DNA of 7,130 nucleotides from Flavisolibacter sp. Lineage in GTDB: Bacteria > Bacteroidota > Bacteroidia > Chitinophagales > Chitinophagaceae. This document shows positions 6,511-7,130 of the stretch, one piece after another. The position numbers and the translations under genes are program-made. The stretch spans positions 1 through 7,130 of the forward strand of contig JAICTW010000121.1 in the NCBI GenBank assembly GCA_025936195.1, in the 5' to 3' direction. Numbering within the stretch: position 1 is the first letter of the stretch; the number at the start of each line of letters is the position of its first letter. The notes under the pieces are model-generated. The model was given only the letters and a program-made list of their open reading frames with translations. It had not been told where the DNA came from and did no database searches.

Positions 6511-7130
6511 ATGATAGTTAAACCCTCGTATCTTTTTCTTTGGCTCCCGGCGCTTCTTTTAAACCTGTCTTGTGTTTCGCAAAAAAAAACATCAGGTGAA
6601 ATAGACGAGAGGCCCATTGCTTTCCCCGGCGCAGAAGGTTTTGGGAAATACACCACCGGCGGTCGCGGCGGAAAAGTAATTATCGTTACTAATTTGAATG
6701 ATGATGGTACCGGAAGCTTTCGTGATGCCGCGGGAAAAAATTATCCAAGAATCATTGTGTTTGCCATCTCCGGCACTATTCATTTGAATTCAAAATTGTA
6801 CATCAAATCCAATGCAACCATTGCCGGTCAAACAGCCCCGGGCGATGGCATTTGTCTGGCTGATAATTCTGTTCAATTATCAGGGAACAACATTATTGTT
6901 CGCTACCTGCGTTTTCGCATGGGCGATAAATTTCAAAAAGGTGGAATGGTAGATGGTAATGGTGGTGACGATGCTTTTGGCGGAACACACAATAAAAACA
7001 TTGTGATTGATCATTGCAGTGCAAGTTGGAGCACCGATGAAGTGTTCAGCATTTATGCGGGTGATAGTACAACAGTTCAATGGAACTTAATTGCAGAACC
7101 ATTGAATTATTCTTATCATTTTGAAAAAGG
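6511..7130 (+). CDS. Pectate lyase (PL1-like), secreted lipoprotein, 3'-truncated by the window edge
   Basis: Pectate lyases of this type cleave homogalacturonan by calcium-dependent beta-elimination on a right-handed beta-helix. The frame opens at ATG 6511 and runs off the window after 206 codons plus two bases. An in-frame TAA at 6448 bounds it upstream, and no other ATG lies between. Residues 1-20 form a signal peptide ending in LLLNLSC, making C21 a probable lipidation site. The mature part starts with the family signature AFPGAEGFG (37-45) and TTGGRGGKVIIVTNLNDDG (48-66), then TIAGQTAPGDGI (103-114), NIIVRYLRFRMGDKF (127-141), GGDDAFGG (151-158), IDHCSASWSTDE (166-177) and EPLNYSYHF (196-204). 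GGDDAFGG and the WSTDE segment fall where calcium ligands lie in PL1 enzymes by hand alignment. The catalytic arginine region should lie beyond the window end. The PL1 assignment, probably the Bacteroidota-rich subfamily 2, is from recognition of motifs. No frameshift is visible despite a nine-A run early in the gene. Confidence 0.9.
   Translation, partial: MIVKPSYLFLWLPALLLNLSCVSQKKTSGEIDERPIAFPGAEGFGKYTTGGRGGKVIIVTNLNDDGTGSFRDAAGKNYPRIIVFAISGTIHLNSKLYIKSNATIAGQTAPGDGICLADNSVQLSGNNIIVRYLRFRMGDKFQKGGMVDGNGGDDAFGGTHNKNIVIDHCSASWSTDEVFSIYAGDSTTVQWNLIAEPLNYSYHFEK
6581..6589 (+). repeat. Nine-A homopolymer in the start of the pectate lyase gene
   Basis: Nine consecutive A residues cover parts of codons 24-27 (Q-K-K-T), just after the lipidated cysteine codon. 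The frame is intact as written. Runs of this length can slip during replication or transcription, so the site is a possible source of frameshift variation or of sequencing error; neither is shown here. Confidence 0.6.

Noticed and set aside
6592..7080. Two - strand frames of 63 and 66 codons at the right end
   Set aside because: They are antisense to the pectate lyase reading frame, whose motifs are unmistakable.

Overview
The window reads as part of a polysaccharide utilization locus (PUL) from a member of the Bacteroidota. The family-level guess is Chitinophagaceae/Sphingobacteriaceae-like rather than gut Bacteroides, and that part is weak. The phylum call rests on a tandem susC/susD pair with textbook motifs, an AT-rich sequence without Shine-Dalgarno sites, short A/T-rich gaps between genes, and several lipoprotein signal peptides. 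All four genes lie on the + strand and nearly every base is coding.

Layout: (1) 1-3024 is a SusC-type TonB-dependent outer-membrane transporter. Its 5' end lies outside the window; only the tail of its carboxypeptidase-regulatory-like domain, the plug and the whole barrel are visible. (2) 3045-4817 is a complete SusD/RagB-family surface glycan-binding lipoprotein. (3) 4833-6443 is a complete lipoprotein with two fibronectin-III-like domains followed by a right-handed beta-helix of the DUF4957/DUF5123 type, sitting where SusE/SusF-like surface glycan-binding proteins usually sit. (4) 6449-6480 is a clear intrinsic terminator. (5) 6511 to the right edge is the first 206 codons of a family-PL1-like pectate lyase lipoprotein, cut by the window end.

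Together the genes suggest uptake of pectin, probably homogalacturonan. The lyase would cleave the polymer, the SusD-like and beta-helix lipoproteins would hold it at the cell surface, and the SusC-like channel would import the fragments using TonB energy. The substrate is inferred from the pectate lyase and from the usual company of DUF4957/DUF5123 proteins; nothing in susC or susD alone shows it. No regulator, RNA gene, mobile element or CRISPR array was seen, and no gap between genes exceeds 70 bases.

The most notable structure is the strong terminator placed inside the apparent operon, 30 bases before the lyase start codon and without a convincing promoter after it. This could set the ratio of transporter to enzyme. 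Nothing here proves a wholly new system; the beta-helix protein of uncharacterised function is the best candidate for new biology.
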